From: JAHELQ01 sp965603365
GTDB taxonomy: Bacteria > Acidobacteriota > Aminicenantia > UBA2199
Assembly (NCBI GenBank): GCA_965603365.1
Contig: CBFDCR010000005.1
Location: 57,577-121,576, forward strand
Direction of reading: 5' to 3'
Length of the DNA: 64,000 nt
Position numbers and translations under genes: made by a program. This document shows positions 54,646-63,565 of this stretch, piece after piece. Every line of letters starts with the position of its first letter. Within the stretch, counting starts at the first letter, position 1. The notes beneath the pieces were generated by a model. The model was not told where the DNA came from. It saw nothing but the letters and a program-made list of their open reading frames with translations, and did not search any database.

Positions 54646-55011
54646 ATGGTACTGCAAACCGAGTATGAATTTACACTGCCTAAAGGAATCGTGGATACAG
54701 ATGGGAATCTGCATCAAAAAGGGGTGATGCGCCTGGCGTCTGCGGCCGATGAAATTCTGCCCATGAAAGATCCCCGCGTGCAAAGTAATCCCGCTTATCT
54801 CACTGTCATCCTGCTCTCCAGGGTCGTCGCCAAACTGGGGGAGCTCCAGGATGTCAACCCGGGGATTATCGAAAAATTGTTTGTGGCGGATTTGACCTAC
54901 CTCCAGGAATTTTACCGGAGGATAAACGGAGATGGCAGTGTGATGATGAGCGTAAAATGCCCCCATTGCGGGGAGGCCTTTGAAAAGGAGATATCTTCCC
55001 CGGGGGAATGA
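54646..55011 (+). CDS. tail assembly-like protein with zinc knuckle
   Basis: A 121-residue protein. TEYEFTLPKGIVDTDGNLHQ, GVMRLASAADEI and an end KCPHCGEAFEKEI with CxxC resemble gp41/tail assembly chaperone-type proteins conserved between the two tube genes of eCIS operons. Overlaps the next gene by 4 nt (ATGA). Confidence 0.75.
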   Translation: MVLQTEYEFTLPKGIVDTDGNLHQKGVMRLASAADEILPMKDPRVQSNPAYLTVILLSRVVAKLGELQDVNPGIIEKLFVADLTYLQEFYRRINGDGSVMMSVKCPHCGEAFEKEISSPGE

Positions 55012-55175
55012 CCGGCTACCCCCTTGACCAGTTGTACAAGGAGGTAGCTTTTATCGCCTATTATTTTCACTGGCAGCACGATCAGGTCATGCAAATGCCT
55101 CATGCCCAGAGGAGAAGGTGGTGTGAAGAGATTAGCAAAATCAACCGCAGACTAGGCCAGGAGACGAAGGATTAA
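55008..55175 (+). CDS. small DUF6760-like eCIS protein
   Basis: A 55-residue protein: GYPLDQLYKEVAFIAYYFHW, then MQMPHAQRRRWCEEISKINR. The YPLDxLxxEVAxIAYxFHW opening and MPHxxRRRWxxEI motif match the small protein encoded between assembly protein and second tube in eCIS clusters (DUF6760 type, from memory). Coupled to the previous gene by ATGA overlap. Function unknown. Confidence 0.8.
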   Translation: MTGYPLDQLYKEVAFIAYYFHWQHDQVMQMPHAQRRRWCEEISKINRRLGQETKD

Positions 55176-55177
55176 AA

Positions 55178-55612
55178 ATGATATTCGGGATAAGAAACGA
55201 TCCCTACATCAGTTTTAAGTTCCAGGTAGAAATTCAGGGTTTGATTGTGGGCGGATTTTCAGAGGTTTCCGGCCTCCAGATGGAGACCAAGACCGAAACC
55301 ATCCGCGAAGGCGGCGTTAACGATCATATCCATAAACTGCCCAAGGGAACCGAACAGTCCAATATCACTTTAAAACGGGGAATCACCGATTCGGATGTCT
55401 TGTGGAAATGGTATCAAGACGTCGTGGATGGAAAGATTAAGCGTAAAAGCGGCCGCATTATCCTGATGGATTATGACGGCATTGAAAAATGGCACTGGAC
55501 ATTTGAAGATGCCTACCCGGTAAAATGGGTGGGACCTGACTTCAAAGCGGACAACCGCACCATAGCGGTGGAGACTCTGGAGTTGGTCCATAACGGGCTA
55601 AAGAAAGGCTAA
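55178..55612 (+). CDS. tail tube protein 2
   Basis: A 144-residue second gp19-like tube protein: DPYISFKFQVEIQGLIVGGF, EVSGLQMETKTETIREGGVN, LPKGTEQSNITLKRGITDSD, WTFEDAYPVKWVGPDFKADN and VETLELVHNGL. It would be the baseplate-proximal tube ring protein linking tube and LysM/gp27-like parts. Starts 2 nt after the previous stop. Confidence 0.95.
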   Translation: MIFGIRNDPYISFKFQVEIQGLIVGGFSEVSGLQMETKTETIREGGVNDHIHKLPKGTEQSNITLKRGITDSDVLWKWYQDVVDGKIKRKSGRIILMDYDGIEKWHWTFEDAYPVKWVGPDFKADNRTIAVETLELVHNGLKKG

Positions 55613-55647
55613 ATTTACGGCCGGTACACGGGACACGGGAAACCTTT

Positions 55648-57852
55648 ATGGATATCGGTATAATCAATACAGGATTTCAGCGCTGGGTTAGGCGCAAATA
55701 TGCGTTCGTACCGCTGCGGCGCCGGGGGTTTCCCACCCTCTTCTACCTGGTACACAGGTATAAGCCAGGGAAAAGCATAACCATTCTTCAGCAGCTTTTA
55801 AGCCGGGTTTATGACTTCCATTTCCAATTCTATGTCAAATTCAACCTATTTTTCCCTGGGTTTAATCTTCATGTTCCTTCAACATTACCGGCCAGGCAGG
55901 GGAATCTGGAAGAGATTCGTTACTTTTTTGCGCTTTACCTTCACCTATTAGAGGGGGAGACCACGCCCCTTCAGGGCAGCCCCGGAACCGGGGATATACC
56001 TGGGGGGGCGGGGTTTCCCCGTCCCTATTTTGATCTATCCCCGGCATACATGCTCTCCCATAGGCACAGTCGCGCTTTTCCTTATTCCATCCGGGCGGGT
56101 ACAGTCCCGGCCAGTCCCCAATATGCAGACACCCACATGCAGACGTTTACCCATCTATATCCCTATACGCCCCAGTACCCGCCCGCTTCTTATCGGCATA
56201 GCCATACGCACCCCTTCTTTACCGCCCCGGCAGCCATCCTGGACAAATGGAGCCTGTATCCGGCCCGTATCGATCACCGGTTCGGCATGGGCAGGCGAGA
56301 GTTTTTTCATGCAGACACCTCCATGCAGACGTTTACCCATCTATATCCGTATACGCCCCAGTACCCGCCTGTTTCTTACCGGCACACACATACGCATGCG
56401 TATCCGTATTCGTATTCGGATACATATTCCACATCTACCCAGGTCAGGGACAGGGAGACAGGGGAATCGGTTGTATCGGCTGTTTTAGAGAGGCGGTATA
56501 GCCGGTATGCCCGGTATACCCGGACGCACCATTTCTCTACCGCCCCGGCAGCCATCCCGGACAAATGGAGCCTGTATCCGGCCCGTATCGACACCCGGTT
56601 CGGCATGGGCAGGAGAGAGTTTTTCCATGCAGACACCTCCAGGCATATGTTTACCCATCTATACCCCTATACCCCCCAGTACCCGCCCACTTCTTATCGG
56701 CATACCCATACGCATGAGTATCCGTATTCGTATTCGGATACATATCCCACATCTACCCAGGTCAGGGACAGGGAGATAGGGGAATCGGTTGCGTCGGCTG
56801 TTCTGGAGAGACGGTATAGCCGGTATGCCCGGTATACCCGGACGCACCATTTCTCTACAGCCCCGGCAGCCATCCCGGACAAATGGAACCTGTATCCGGC
56901 CCGTATCGATCACCGGTTCGGCATGGTTATGAGAGATTTTTTCCATGCAGACACCTCCATGCAGACGTTTACCCATCTACATCTCTATATCCCCCAGTAC
57001 CCGCCCACTTCTTATCGGCATACCCATACGCATGAGTATCCGTATTCGTATTCGGATACATATCCCACATCTACCCAGGTCAGGGACAGGGAGACAGGGG
57101 AATCGGTTGTATCGGCTGTTTTAGAGAGGCGGTATAGCCGGTATGCCCGGTATACCCGGACGCACCCCTTCTTTACCGCCCCGGCAGCCATCCTGGACAA
57201 ATGGAGTCTGTATCCGGTCCATATTGACCCCCGTATCGATCACCGGTTCGGCATGGGCAGGCGAGATTTTTTTCATGCAGACACCCATATGCAGACGTTT
57301 AGGCATCTATTTCCCTATACGCCCCAGTACCCGCCCGCTTCTTATCGGCATACACATAGGTATGAGTATCCGTATACATGTCCGACATCTAGGCAGGTCA
57401 GAGACAGGGTAGAGCAGGATGTGTATGCCCAACTGAGGTCACCGTCAGGATGGAGGGGTGCCCAGGGAGCCACCCGCTTCGAGACACGATTTCAGGCGCC
57501 CGTTCACATTAGTATGAGAGATTTTTCCCGTATGACAACCCTACACCAGCCAACCATCGCCGCGCCGACAACCACACCGCCGCTGGATTACTTTAATCCC
57601 GCTGGCCTCACGCAGCGGGAACTTAAAACCTGTCTGAAGGAAATGGGAGATAAATCGGTCCCCCCAATGGGACAGGAGATGGAAAAGGTAGCTGCTAAGA
57701 AGATTCCCAGCAGCCGCGGCACCGATGGCCCGGGTATTTTAGGTGTTTCTCGTCAACATCAAGCCAACATCAATCTGAATCTATTGACAGACCAGGTGTA
57801 CCAGATGTTGGAAACCAGACTCAGGATGGAACGAGAGAGGAGGGGATGGTAA
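55648..57852 (+). CDS. eCIS-operon protein with 106-residue Tyr/His/Pro-rich tandem repeats
   Basis: A 734-residue protein. Residues 1-130 are basic and aromatic; about 155-580 consist of near-identical 106-residue repeats (DNA period 318 bp) rich in Tyr, His, Thr, Pro, Arg, with motifs FTHLYPYTPQYPP, SYRHTHTHxYPYSYSDTY, ESVVSAVLERRYSRYARYTR and APAAIxDKWSLYPARIDxRF; a linker follows; the last 24 residues (LLTDQVYQMLETRLRMERER) match, as I recall, the conserved end of a protein found between tube and LysM genes in many eCIS operons. That end and the 7-nt overlap with the LysM gene argue the whole frame is translated. No ribosome site is strong at 55648, so the start is uncertain. No signal peptide is apparent. 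Role unknown; exposed fibre, spacer or adhesin is inference. Confidence 0.7.
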   Translation: MDIGIINTGFQRWVRRKYAFVPLRRRGFPTLFYLVHRYKPGKSITILQQLLSRVYDFHFQFYVKFNLFFPGFNLHVPSTLPARQGNLEEIRYFFALYLHLLEGETTPLQGSPGTGDIPGGAGFPRPYFDLSPAYMLSHRHSRAFPYSIRAGTVPASPQYADTHMQTFTHLYPYTPQYPPASYRHSHTHPFFTAPAAILDKWSLYPARIDHRFGMGRREFFHADTSMQTFTHLYPYTPQYPPVSYRHTHTHAYPYSYSDTYSTSTQVRDRETGESVVSAVLERRYSRYARYTRTHHFSTAPAAIPDKWSLYPARIDTRFGMGRREFFHADTSRHMFTHLYPYTPQYPPTSYRHTHTHEYPYSYSDTYPTSTQVRDREIGESVASAVLERRYSRYARYTRTHHFSTAPAAIPDKWNLYPARIDHRFGMVMRDFFHADTSMQTFTHLHLYIPQYPPTSYRHTHTHEYPYSYSDTYPTSTQVRDRETGESVVSAVLERRYSRYARYTRTHPFFTAPAAILDKWSLYPVHIDPRIDHRFGMGRRDFFHADTHMQTFRHLFPYTPQYPPASYRHTHRYEYPYTCPTSRQVRDRVEQDVYAQLRSPSGWRGAQGATRFETRFQAPVHISMRDFSRMTTLHQPTIAAPTTTPPLDYFNPAGLTQRELKTCLKEMGDKSVPPMGQEMEKVAAKKIPSSRGTDGPGILGVSRQHQANINLNLLTDQVYQMLETRLRMERERRGW
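56221..57174 (+). repeat. three 318-bp direct repeats plus partial flanking copies
   Basis: The ACCGCCCCGGCAGCCAT anchor recurs at 56221, 56539, 56857 (ACAGCCCC) and 57175, exactly 318 bp apart. A partial copy precedes (about 56122-56220, lacking the YPYSYSDTY to YTRTH part) and another follows to about 57400. Units are nearly identical at DNA level, implying recent expansion or gene conversion. The period is a multiple of three so copy number can change without frameshift. Confidence 0.95.
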
Positions 57853-58520
57853 TGCTGATGAAAGCCTTTTTAACAAGAAAGGATAAACCGTGGTTGATCG
57901 TACCCTGTTTGTTTAACCCGGAGCAGCTAACCGTTGAAAAGAGCAATCAATTTGCCGCCGTAAACATACCCGGGCTCTCCTCTCCCATATTCCAGTTTGT
58001 AAGGGGGAATGCCAGGTCGGTGACCATGGACCTCTTTTTCGATACCTATGAGGAGAAGATTGACGTCAGGATCTTCACCGACCGGATCACCGGCTGGGAT
58101 GCCGGCAGCATGTTCAGCAGTCTTCCCGGTGCGGTTAAAGGACTGATGGATATCGATTCCGATCTCCATGCCCCGCCGATATGTCTTTTTATATGGGGGA
58201 CCTTTATTTTTCAATGTATCATCGAGCGGGTCACCAAGAAGTTTACCCTGTTTCTCCCGCTGGGTATCCCGGTACGGGCCACCCTGTCGGTGACGCTAAA
58301 AGAGTACCGGGAACCGCTTTTACAAATCACGGAGTTGAGTCTTTTGTCTTCAGACCTGACCAAAACCTGGGTGGTTAAAAAAGGGGACAGCCTATGGTCC
58401 ATCGCGGCCAAAGAGTATGGGGACCCGTCGGATTGGCGTTTAATCGCCGATGCCAATCACATCAGCAACCCGAGGTTGCTGGAACCGGGCCAGGAACTGG
58501 TAATCCCGGTGAAGGAATAA
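57846..58520 (+). CDS. LysM-domain baseplate/tube-adaptor protein (Afp7/Pvc7-like)
   Basis: A 224-residue protein. N-terminal part VPCLFNPEQLTVEKSNQFAA, FVRGNARSVTMDLFFDTYEE and ICLFIWGTFIFQCIIERVTK is the CIS tube-adaptor domain; the C-terminal LysM is WVVKKGDSLWSIAAKEYGDP to NPRLLEPGQELVIP. Homologues link the inner tube with the gp27-like hub. It overlaps the repeat-protein stop by 7 nt. Confidence 0.93.
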   Translation: MVMLMKAFLTRKDKPWLIVPCLFNPEQLTVEKSNQFAAVNIPGLSSPIFQFVRGNARSVTMDLFFDTYEEKIDVRIFTDRITGWDAGSMFSSLPGAVKGLMDIDSDLHAPPICLFIWGTFIFQCIIERVTKKFTLFLPLGIPVRATLSVTLKEYREPLLQITELSLLSSDLTKTWVVKKGDSLWSIAAKEYGDPSDWRLIADANHISNPRLLEPGQELVIPVKE

Positions 58521-58588
58521 AGAACAATGGCAAGCCCAGAGGACATGAGGAACACCGGGAGAATATAAAACAAAAGGGAAATAAAAAA

Positions 58589-59680
58589 ATGTCCATAGGG
58601 AAGCTATCTTTAAGTACTTTTAATTTTTACGCCCCGCGCTTTGAGATTGAAATTGAAAATAGTAAATTGCCGCCGGATTTATCAAAAGTCATCATGGAAG
58701 TATCCGTGTTTGAAAAAATCGATGAAGGCGCCAGCTTTACCATAACCGTGTACGATCAGTTTGAGGTGAAAGACCGGAAATTTAAATGGTTAGACCACCC
58801 TTTGTTTGAAGTGGGAAACAAAGTCAAGATAAAAATGGGTTACGGCAGCAGTCTTAAAACATTATTAATGGGTGAATTCACCGGCATGAAGCCCAGTTTT
58901 TTTACCGGAGAACCTCCCAAAATTACGCTTAAGGGACAGGACCTCTCTTATGACTATATGAAACGAAAATCTCCTGAACAAACCTTTTTGAAGATGGCTT
59001 ACAGTGACATCGTGCAGAAAATTGCCAAAGACGCGGGATTATCGGCAAAGGTAACCAAAACACCAAAATATGAACAGCCTGTGCGCAAGGATGCCGGGAA
59101 AAGTTATTTTGACTTCATTCAGCAGTTGGCTGAAGAGGTGGGTTTTCAATTCAGGATCGACGGCCAGACCCTTCATTTTGTTAAGCCGGAGGATGATAAA
59201 AAGGAGATCCTGACCCTCGAATTGGGAAAGGATCTCATTAGTTTCAGCCCCGATTTGAACACAGCCGGTTCATATGCCGAGGTGGAGGTGAGGGGGCATA
59301 ACCCCAGGGACCCCGGTAAACCCATTGTCGGGACAGCCAAAGCCGGCAGTGAGCGGTCGCAGGAGAGCGGCAGGCAAACCGCCAGCCAGATCGCCCAAAA
59401 GCGTCATGGCAACCCCAAGAAGGTCATCACCGATGTTATCGTTAATTCTGTCAGTCATGCCAATTCCATTGCCCAGGCCTGGTTAAACAAGTTGAGCGAC
59501 GGCTTGATTGAAGGTGATGCCGCTTGCATCGGTATTCCCATCATCAGGACCGGCGTCTGTATCAAACTTGACAAGATGGGGGAGCGGTTTAGTGGAAAGT
59601 ATTATGTGAAGGAGACCAACCATTCTATCGGCGAAAACGGGTATCAGACCAGATTCAAAGCCAAAAGGAATTCAATATGA
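58589..59680 (+). CDS. VgrG N-terminal half / gp27-like hub (phage late control D type)
   Basis: A 363-residue protein. Start MSIGKLSLSTFNFYAPRFEI at 58589; the upstream frame overlaps the LysM gene and is rejected. EVSVFEKIDEGASFTITVYD, VKIKMGYGSSLKTLLMGEFT, LKGQDLSYDYMKR, SYFDFIQQLAEEVGFQFRID and WLNKLSDGLIEGDAACIGIP follow gp27/late-control-D proteins. It makes the trimeric baseplate hub. It overlaps the next gene by 4 nt; together the two correspond to one VgrG/Afp8. Confidence 0.93.
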   Translation: MSIGKLSLSTFNFYAPRFEIEIENSKLPPDLSKVIMEVSVFEKIDEGASFTITVYDQFEVKDRKFKWLDHPLFEVGNKVKIKMGYGSSLKTLLMGEFTGMKPSFFTGEPPKITLKGQDLSYDYMKRKSPEQTFLKMAYSDIVQKIAKDAGLSAKVTKTPKYEQPVRKDAGKSYFDFIQQLAEEVGFQFRIDGQTLHFVKPEDDKKEILTLELGKDLISFSPDLNTAGSYAEVEVRGHNPRDPGKPIVGTAKAGSERSQESGRQTASQIAQKRHGNPKKVITDVIVNSVSHANSIAQAWLNKLSDGLIEGDAACIGIPIIRTGVCIKLDKMGERFSGKYYVKETNHSIGENGYQTRFKAKRNSI

Positions 59681-60456
59681 GTATCCTGGATGTTTTATCC
59701 CCTGGGGATCAGAAGGCAAAAGAGAAGCGGTATGGGGTTTCCCCCGGCATTGTGACCAACAACAAGGATCCCGATGGGCTGGGCCGCCTAAAGGTGCAAT
59801 TCCCCTGGCTGTCGGATAAAAATGAATCCGATTGGGTGCGGGTGGCCACCCTCATGTCCGGCAAGCAAATGGGCAGCTTTTTCTTACCGGAAGTCAACGA
59901 CGAAGTCCTGGTGGCTTTTGAACACGGTGACATTAACAGACCCTATGTCATCGGCTGCCTGTGGAACGGCAAGGCCCCGCCGCCTGAAACCAATAAAGAC
60001 GGCAAAAACAATATCCGCACCATCAAGTCCCGCAGCGGTCATGAGATCAGGTTTGACGATACCAAACAAAAAGAAAAAGTAGAAATAAAAACAAAATCCG
60101 GCCATAACTTCCTGCTGGATGATAAATCCGGTAAGGAGCAGATCAGCATCCAGAGTAAAGGCGGGCACAAGTTCCTCCTGGATGATGCCTCAGGCAAGGG
60201 GAAGGTGGCCATCCAGAGCAAGGCCGGTCATAAGATTGTGCTCAATGATGCGTCCGGCCAGGAAAAAATTGAGATCATAGATAAATCCGGCAGTAATAAA
60301 ATTATCATCGATTCCGTACAAAAGGCCGTCAATATTGAGAGCGGCATGCAGTTGAAGATCAAGGCCAAGATGATCGATATTGAGGCCAGTACGGCCTTAA
60401 AGATTAAATCCGGCGCCATGCTGGAACTCAAAGGCGCCATGGTAAAGATAAATTAG
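59677..60456 (+). CDS. VgrG C-terminal half / gp5-like spike (baseplate assembly protein V type)
   Basis: A 259-residue protein: gp5 OB-fold (YGVSPGIVTNNKDPDGLGRL, KVQFPWLSDKNESDWVRVAT, FFLPEVNDEVLVAFEHGDIN, RPYVIGCLWNGKAPPP), then a triple-stranded beta-helix of repeating SGHEIRFDDTK, SGHNFLLDDKSGKEQISIQS, GGHKFLLDDASGK units. It forms the spike below the hub; the PAAR tip is encoded next. Confidence 0.95.
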   Translation: MSILDVLSPGDQKAKEKRYGVSPGIVTNNKDPDGLGRLKVQFPWLSDKNESDWVRVATLMSGKQMGSFFLPEVNDEVLVAFEHGDINRPYVIGCLWNGKAPPPETNKDGKNNIRTIKSRSGHEIRFDDTKQKEKVEIKTKSGHNFLLDDKSGKEQISIQSKGGHKFLLDDASGKGKVAIQSKAGHKIVLNDASGQEKIEIIDKSGSNKIIIDSVQKAVNIESGMQLKIKAKMIDIEASTALKIKSGAMLELKGAMVKIN

Positions 60457-60473
60457 GGAGTAAGGAGTTTAAT

Positions 60474-60767
60474 ATGCCGCCGGCAGCCAGAGTAGGGGAT
60501 GTAACATCACATGGGACGCCCCTGGGCCCCGGGCCGGGTAGTGCTACCGTACTTATAGGGGGGATGCCGGCCTGGCGGGCTTCGGCCGATTTTCATGCCT
60601 GTCCCATGCTTACCGGTACCGTGCCTCACGTAGGCGGTACGGTTGCCATGGGCAGTGTCACCGTAATGATCGAGAACATGCCGGCGGCGCGGCAGGGGGA
60701 TATGATCATGGAGAGCGGCCCGCCCAATTCCATTTCCATGGGCTGTCCCACAGTGATGATCGGTTAG
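60474..60767 (+). CDS. PAAR-domain spike tip protein
   Basis: A 97-residue protein with PPAARVGDVTSHGTPLGPGP, VLIGGMPAWRASADFHACPM, HVGGTVAMGSVTVMIENMPA and ARQGDMIM: PAAR repeats with His/Cys zinc ligands at the apex. It sharpens the VgrG-like spike. No effector extension is attached. Confidence 0.95.
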   Translation: MPPAARVGDVTSHGTPLGPGPGSATVLIGGMPAWRASADFHACPMLTGTVPHVGGTVAMGSVTVMIENMPAARQGDMIMESGPPNSISMGCPTVMIG

Positions 60768-60832
60768 CGCCTAACCCGGAGAGACCGGCTGGTGCTGGTG
60801 CTGGCGGCTGGAGCTGTTATAAGGGTGTAAAA

Positions 60833-61228
60833 ATGGCTGAAGAATTTTTAGGAAGAGGCTGGACATTTCCCTTGCAGGTAGACAATGAGGGCCGGATCAG
60901 TATGTCCGAATATGAGAAGGACATCAAGGAGGCCATCTGGATAATATTGAGTACCGCCAAAGGGGAGCGGGTCATGCGCCCGGATTTTGGCTGCGGTATC
61001 CATGAGTTTGTATTTAGTGTAATGAATACCGCCACTGCGACATTGATCTCAAACAGTGTAAAAGAGGCCTTGACCATATTTGAACCAAGGATTCAAGTGA
61101 CCAAAGTAGAGGTCTCCACTGAAGCGATGGCAGAGGGTAAATTATTGATCGAAGTCGAGTACCGCGTCCGCACCACCAACAACCGCTTCAACCTGGTCTA
61201 TCCTTTTTATTTATCTGAGGGAAAATAA
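60833..61228 (+). CDS. gp25-like baseplate wedge protein
   Basis: A 131-residue protein with FLGRGWTFPLQVDNEGRISM, EKDIKEAIWIILSTAKGERV, MRPDFGCGIHEFVF and the RVRTTNNRFNLVYPFYL end, as in GPW/gp25 (Afp9/Pvc9). It nucleates sheath assembly at the baseplate. In canonical operons it is followed by large Afp11/12-like baseplate genes; these are not seen here. The 65 bases after it contain a CGCTAAGGGCACGAAGGGCC phrase that looks like a dispersed repeat. Confidence 0.95.
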   Translation: MAEEFLGRGWTFPLQVDNEGRISMSEYEKDIKEAIWIILSTAKGERVMRPDFGCGIHEFVFSVMNTATATLISNSVKEALTIFEPRIQVTKVEVSTEAMAEGKLLIEVEYRVRTTNNRFNLVYPFYLSEGK

Positions 61229-61293
61229 AAAAAGTTAGCCGCTAAGGGCACGAAGGGCCACTAAGATAAAGACAGGAGACGGGAGAAATTAAA

Positions 61294-62997
61294 ATGGCTG
61301 CTGTCGCCTTAAAATCAACAAACGCACCAAAGGGTGGAACAGTAAAGCAGAGTCCTCTTTCATCAAAATCAAAGCCCCATTTGCCTCAATCCATTGACTC
61401 CCCGGTAAACCAAATTTTATACTTGCAGCGAACCATCGGCAACCGGGCCGTAACGAGATTGTTCCAGTCCGGTGTCATCCAGGCCAGGCTCCGGCACGGG
61501 ACACCTAACGACATTTACGAGCAAGAGGCCGACCGCGTGGCCGACCGGGTCATGCGTATGCCGCAAAGGGAATTCGCTCCAGCCCCAGCCTCCAGCCCCA
61601 GCCCCACCAACCCCCTGGCAGAACAAATAACACCATTGGTACGCAGACAGCCTGATGAAAAAGATGAAGAAGTTCAATCAAAATCCCTGCTTCAGCGGCA
61701 AGAAGAAGAGGAAGAAGAAGAGCCGATTCAGGCTAGGACTAATACTGGAAGTACCACAAATGTCACACCGGATATTGAATCCAACATCAATTCACTAAAA
61801 GGAGGCGGTCAGCCGTTGTCCGAACCCACCCGCGCCTTCTTCGAACCCCGCTTCGGCGCCGACTTCAGCCACGTCCGCCTCCACACCGACACCAACGCCG
61901 CCCAAACCGCCCAATCCATCAACGCCAAAGCCTTCACCACCGGAAAAGACATCGTCTTCAACTCCGGGCAATATTCACCAGAAACATTCTCCGGTAAACA
62001 CCTTCTTGCCCATGAATTAACGCATGTGGTGCAACAGGGAAAAGAGCCCGGACAAAAAGCGGTGAATAAAGAACGAATTTTTGCTAAAACTGATGAAAAT
62101 AAGGAAATAACTTATAAAGTAAAGAAAGGAGAAAGGCTCAGTATGATTGCCAAAAAATTTGGTATTACAGTGGGTGCTCTTAAATCTAAAAATGCGACTA
62201 AGCTAAAAACATGGAAAACTAAAAAAGGAGATATTCAAGGGTTTAATGCAGGTGCAATAATAGTCATACCTTCACAGAAAGAGGAAAAAAAGAGTGTCGA
62301 CGAAAAAGGCTCCCAGGTGAAGGAAGAAAGTCGCTGGGTAAAGGACAAGGGCGGTAAATCATGGACAAAGGGGACAGGCAAAAAATATTCTCCTTTTATA
62401 CGAAGACGCAATATTCCCGATATTTATGAGAGGTCTGGTATATCGAAAATGTGGGGGGAAACAATCCGCACGCCAGATGATTATTTCATAGAGAGAGATA
62501 AAAAACCCCCAAGTCAAATACTTATTATGAGTATTCCGGAGCGTCTCTGGGAGGCTATTATTTCAGGAGTACAACCAAGCCCATATAAGAGTTGGCAAAG
62601 CTTCTTTAGAGCATTGTCGGCGTCAGGCCGTCCGACGGTCCAAAAGAAAGAAAATACACTAAAAGTGTTGGACCAAGCATTAAAGGAAATTCCGGTTAAA
62701 CTTTTATTTTTAGGAATAAAAAGGGGACAATTAGGGAACGAATTAAGAGCGATCAAGGATGAAATAAATAAAGTCAAGTTTATAAAGCAATTTTCTTACG
62801 AAAAGGATTCAGGGGAGTTATCTGAGAAACAGAAGGAACTACTTAAACAGATAGAGTCACTTCAACAGAAAAAGTCACGTATTGAATACCAGTTGAAACG
62901 AATAGAACATGAAATGAAGAAGTTGCATGTTGATTTAAAACTAATAAAAAGATTTCGGAAATTCGTAGAGGATATCCCTATTGTAATATGGGGGTAG
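61294..62997 (+). CDS. DUF4157 metallopeptidase-like eCIS cargo with LysM and unknown C-terminus
   Basis: A 567-residue protein. N-terminal RLRHGTPNDIYEQEADRVAD, disordered acidic linker, DUF4157 domain (RAFFEPRFGADFSHVRLHTD) with zinc site HELTH at 240-244, LysM-like ITYKVKKGERLSMIAKKFGI (about 270-320), then a 240-residue C-terminal region with no family I recognise, ending in a long helical segment (KELLKQIESLQQKKSRIEYQ). DUF4157 proteins are strongly associated with eCIS loci and are regarded as cargos or cargo-processing domains. The LysM and C-terminal DNA is much more AT-rich than the DUF4157 part, suggesting a swapped module. Confidence 0.85.
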   Translation: MAAVALKSTNAPKGGTVKQSPLSSKSKPHLPQSIDSPVNQILYLQRTIGNRAVTRLFQSGVIQARLRHGTPNDIYEQEADRVADRVMRMPQREFAPAPASSPSPTNPLAEQITPLVRRQPDEKDEEVQSKSLLQRQEEEEEEEPIQARTNTGSTTNVTPDIESNINSLKGGGQPLSEPTRAFFEPRFGADFSHVRLHTDTNAAQTAQSINAKAFTTGKDIVFNSGQYSPETFSGKHLLAHELTHVVQQGKEPGQKAVNKERIFAKTDENKEITYKVKKGERLSMIAKKFGITVGALKSKNATKLKTWKTKKGDIQGFNAGAIIVIPSQKEEKKSVDEKGSQVKEESRWVKDKGGKSWTKGTGKKYSPFIRRRNIPDIYERSGISKMWGETIRTPDDYFIERDKKPPSQILIMSIPERLWEAIISGVQPSPYKSWQSFFRALSASGRPTVQKKENTLKVLDQALKEIPVKLLFLGIKRGQLGNELRAIKDEINKVKFIKQFSYEKDSGELSEKQKELLKQIESLQQKKSRIEYQLKRIEHEMKKLHVDLKLIKRFRKFVEDIPIVIWG

Positions 62998-63183
62998 AAA
63001 ATCTGGGACGGGGGGTATAAAGGTATAAACTTTGGGATGGTATGGGGGCTGGGGCTTGGAGTTGGTTGTTTGATAAAATTAGAAATGGATTTGACAAAGG
63101 GGAGGGAGGAAATTAGGAAATTAGGGGGCAGGCAAAAAATGTTCGGTGAAGCCTCTGGTATAGGGGAATGAGGGTAGGGATTT

Positions 63184-63561
63184 TTATTGCAAAATGGGCA
63201 AGGATCGGATGCGGATGCGGATATCTTCTATGATGACGATACTTCCTTTTATTAAACTGTCCTTGATTTGTTCCATATTGGAGATGAGGAGATTTGCCTG
63301 TTCTGCCGGTTTTCGATTTTGGGTACGTCGGAAAATGATAATCGAAGGGAATCGTTCATTTCTTAATGCGATGATAGTGCCGAAATCGGTGTCCGCCGAA
63401 ACGATGATTCTGCCATCTTTTTGGGCAAAATCAAATATCTCTTCGTCAGAGCAGGTCTGCATATTTATTTCTCTGACATGAATAACATCGTATCCATGAT
63501 GGTGCAGTAACTTTGAGAAGATAGGAGAGAGGGCATTGTCAATGAGGAATTTTAGTTTCAT
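63184..63561 (-). CDS. DUF5615 PIN-like toxin candidate
   Basis: A 125-residue protein: KLKFLIDNALSPIFSKLLHH, GYDVIHVREINMQTCSDEEI, RIIVSADTDFGTIIALRNER and PSIIIFRR, the DUF5615 family with PIN-like acids. It is 4 nt downstream of a DUF433 gene; the two form a known toxin-antitoxin-like pairing. It interrupts the eCIS region on the opposite strand. Confidence 0.85.
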   Translation of the reverse strand: MKLKFLIDNALSPIFSKLLHHHGYDVIHVREINMQTCSDEEIFDFAQKDGRIIVSADTDFGTIIALRNERFPSIIIFRRTQNRKPAEQANLLISNMEQIKDSLIKGSIVIIEDIRIRIRSLPILQ

Positions 63562-63565
63562 TCAA

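Noticed and set aside
56030..57412. Alternative plus and minus frames through the 318-bp repeats
   Set aside because: They recur once per repeat and do not connect to the neighbouring genes, whereas the 55648 frame runs through all units and ends in a conserved eCIS-type C-terminus.
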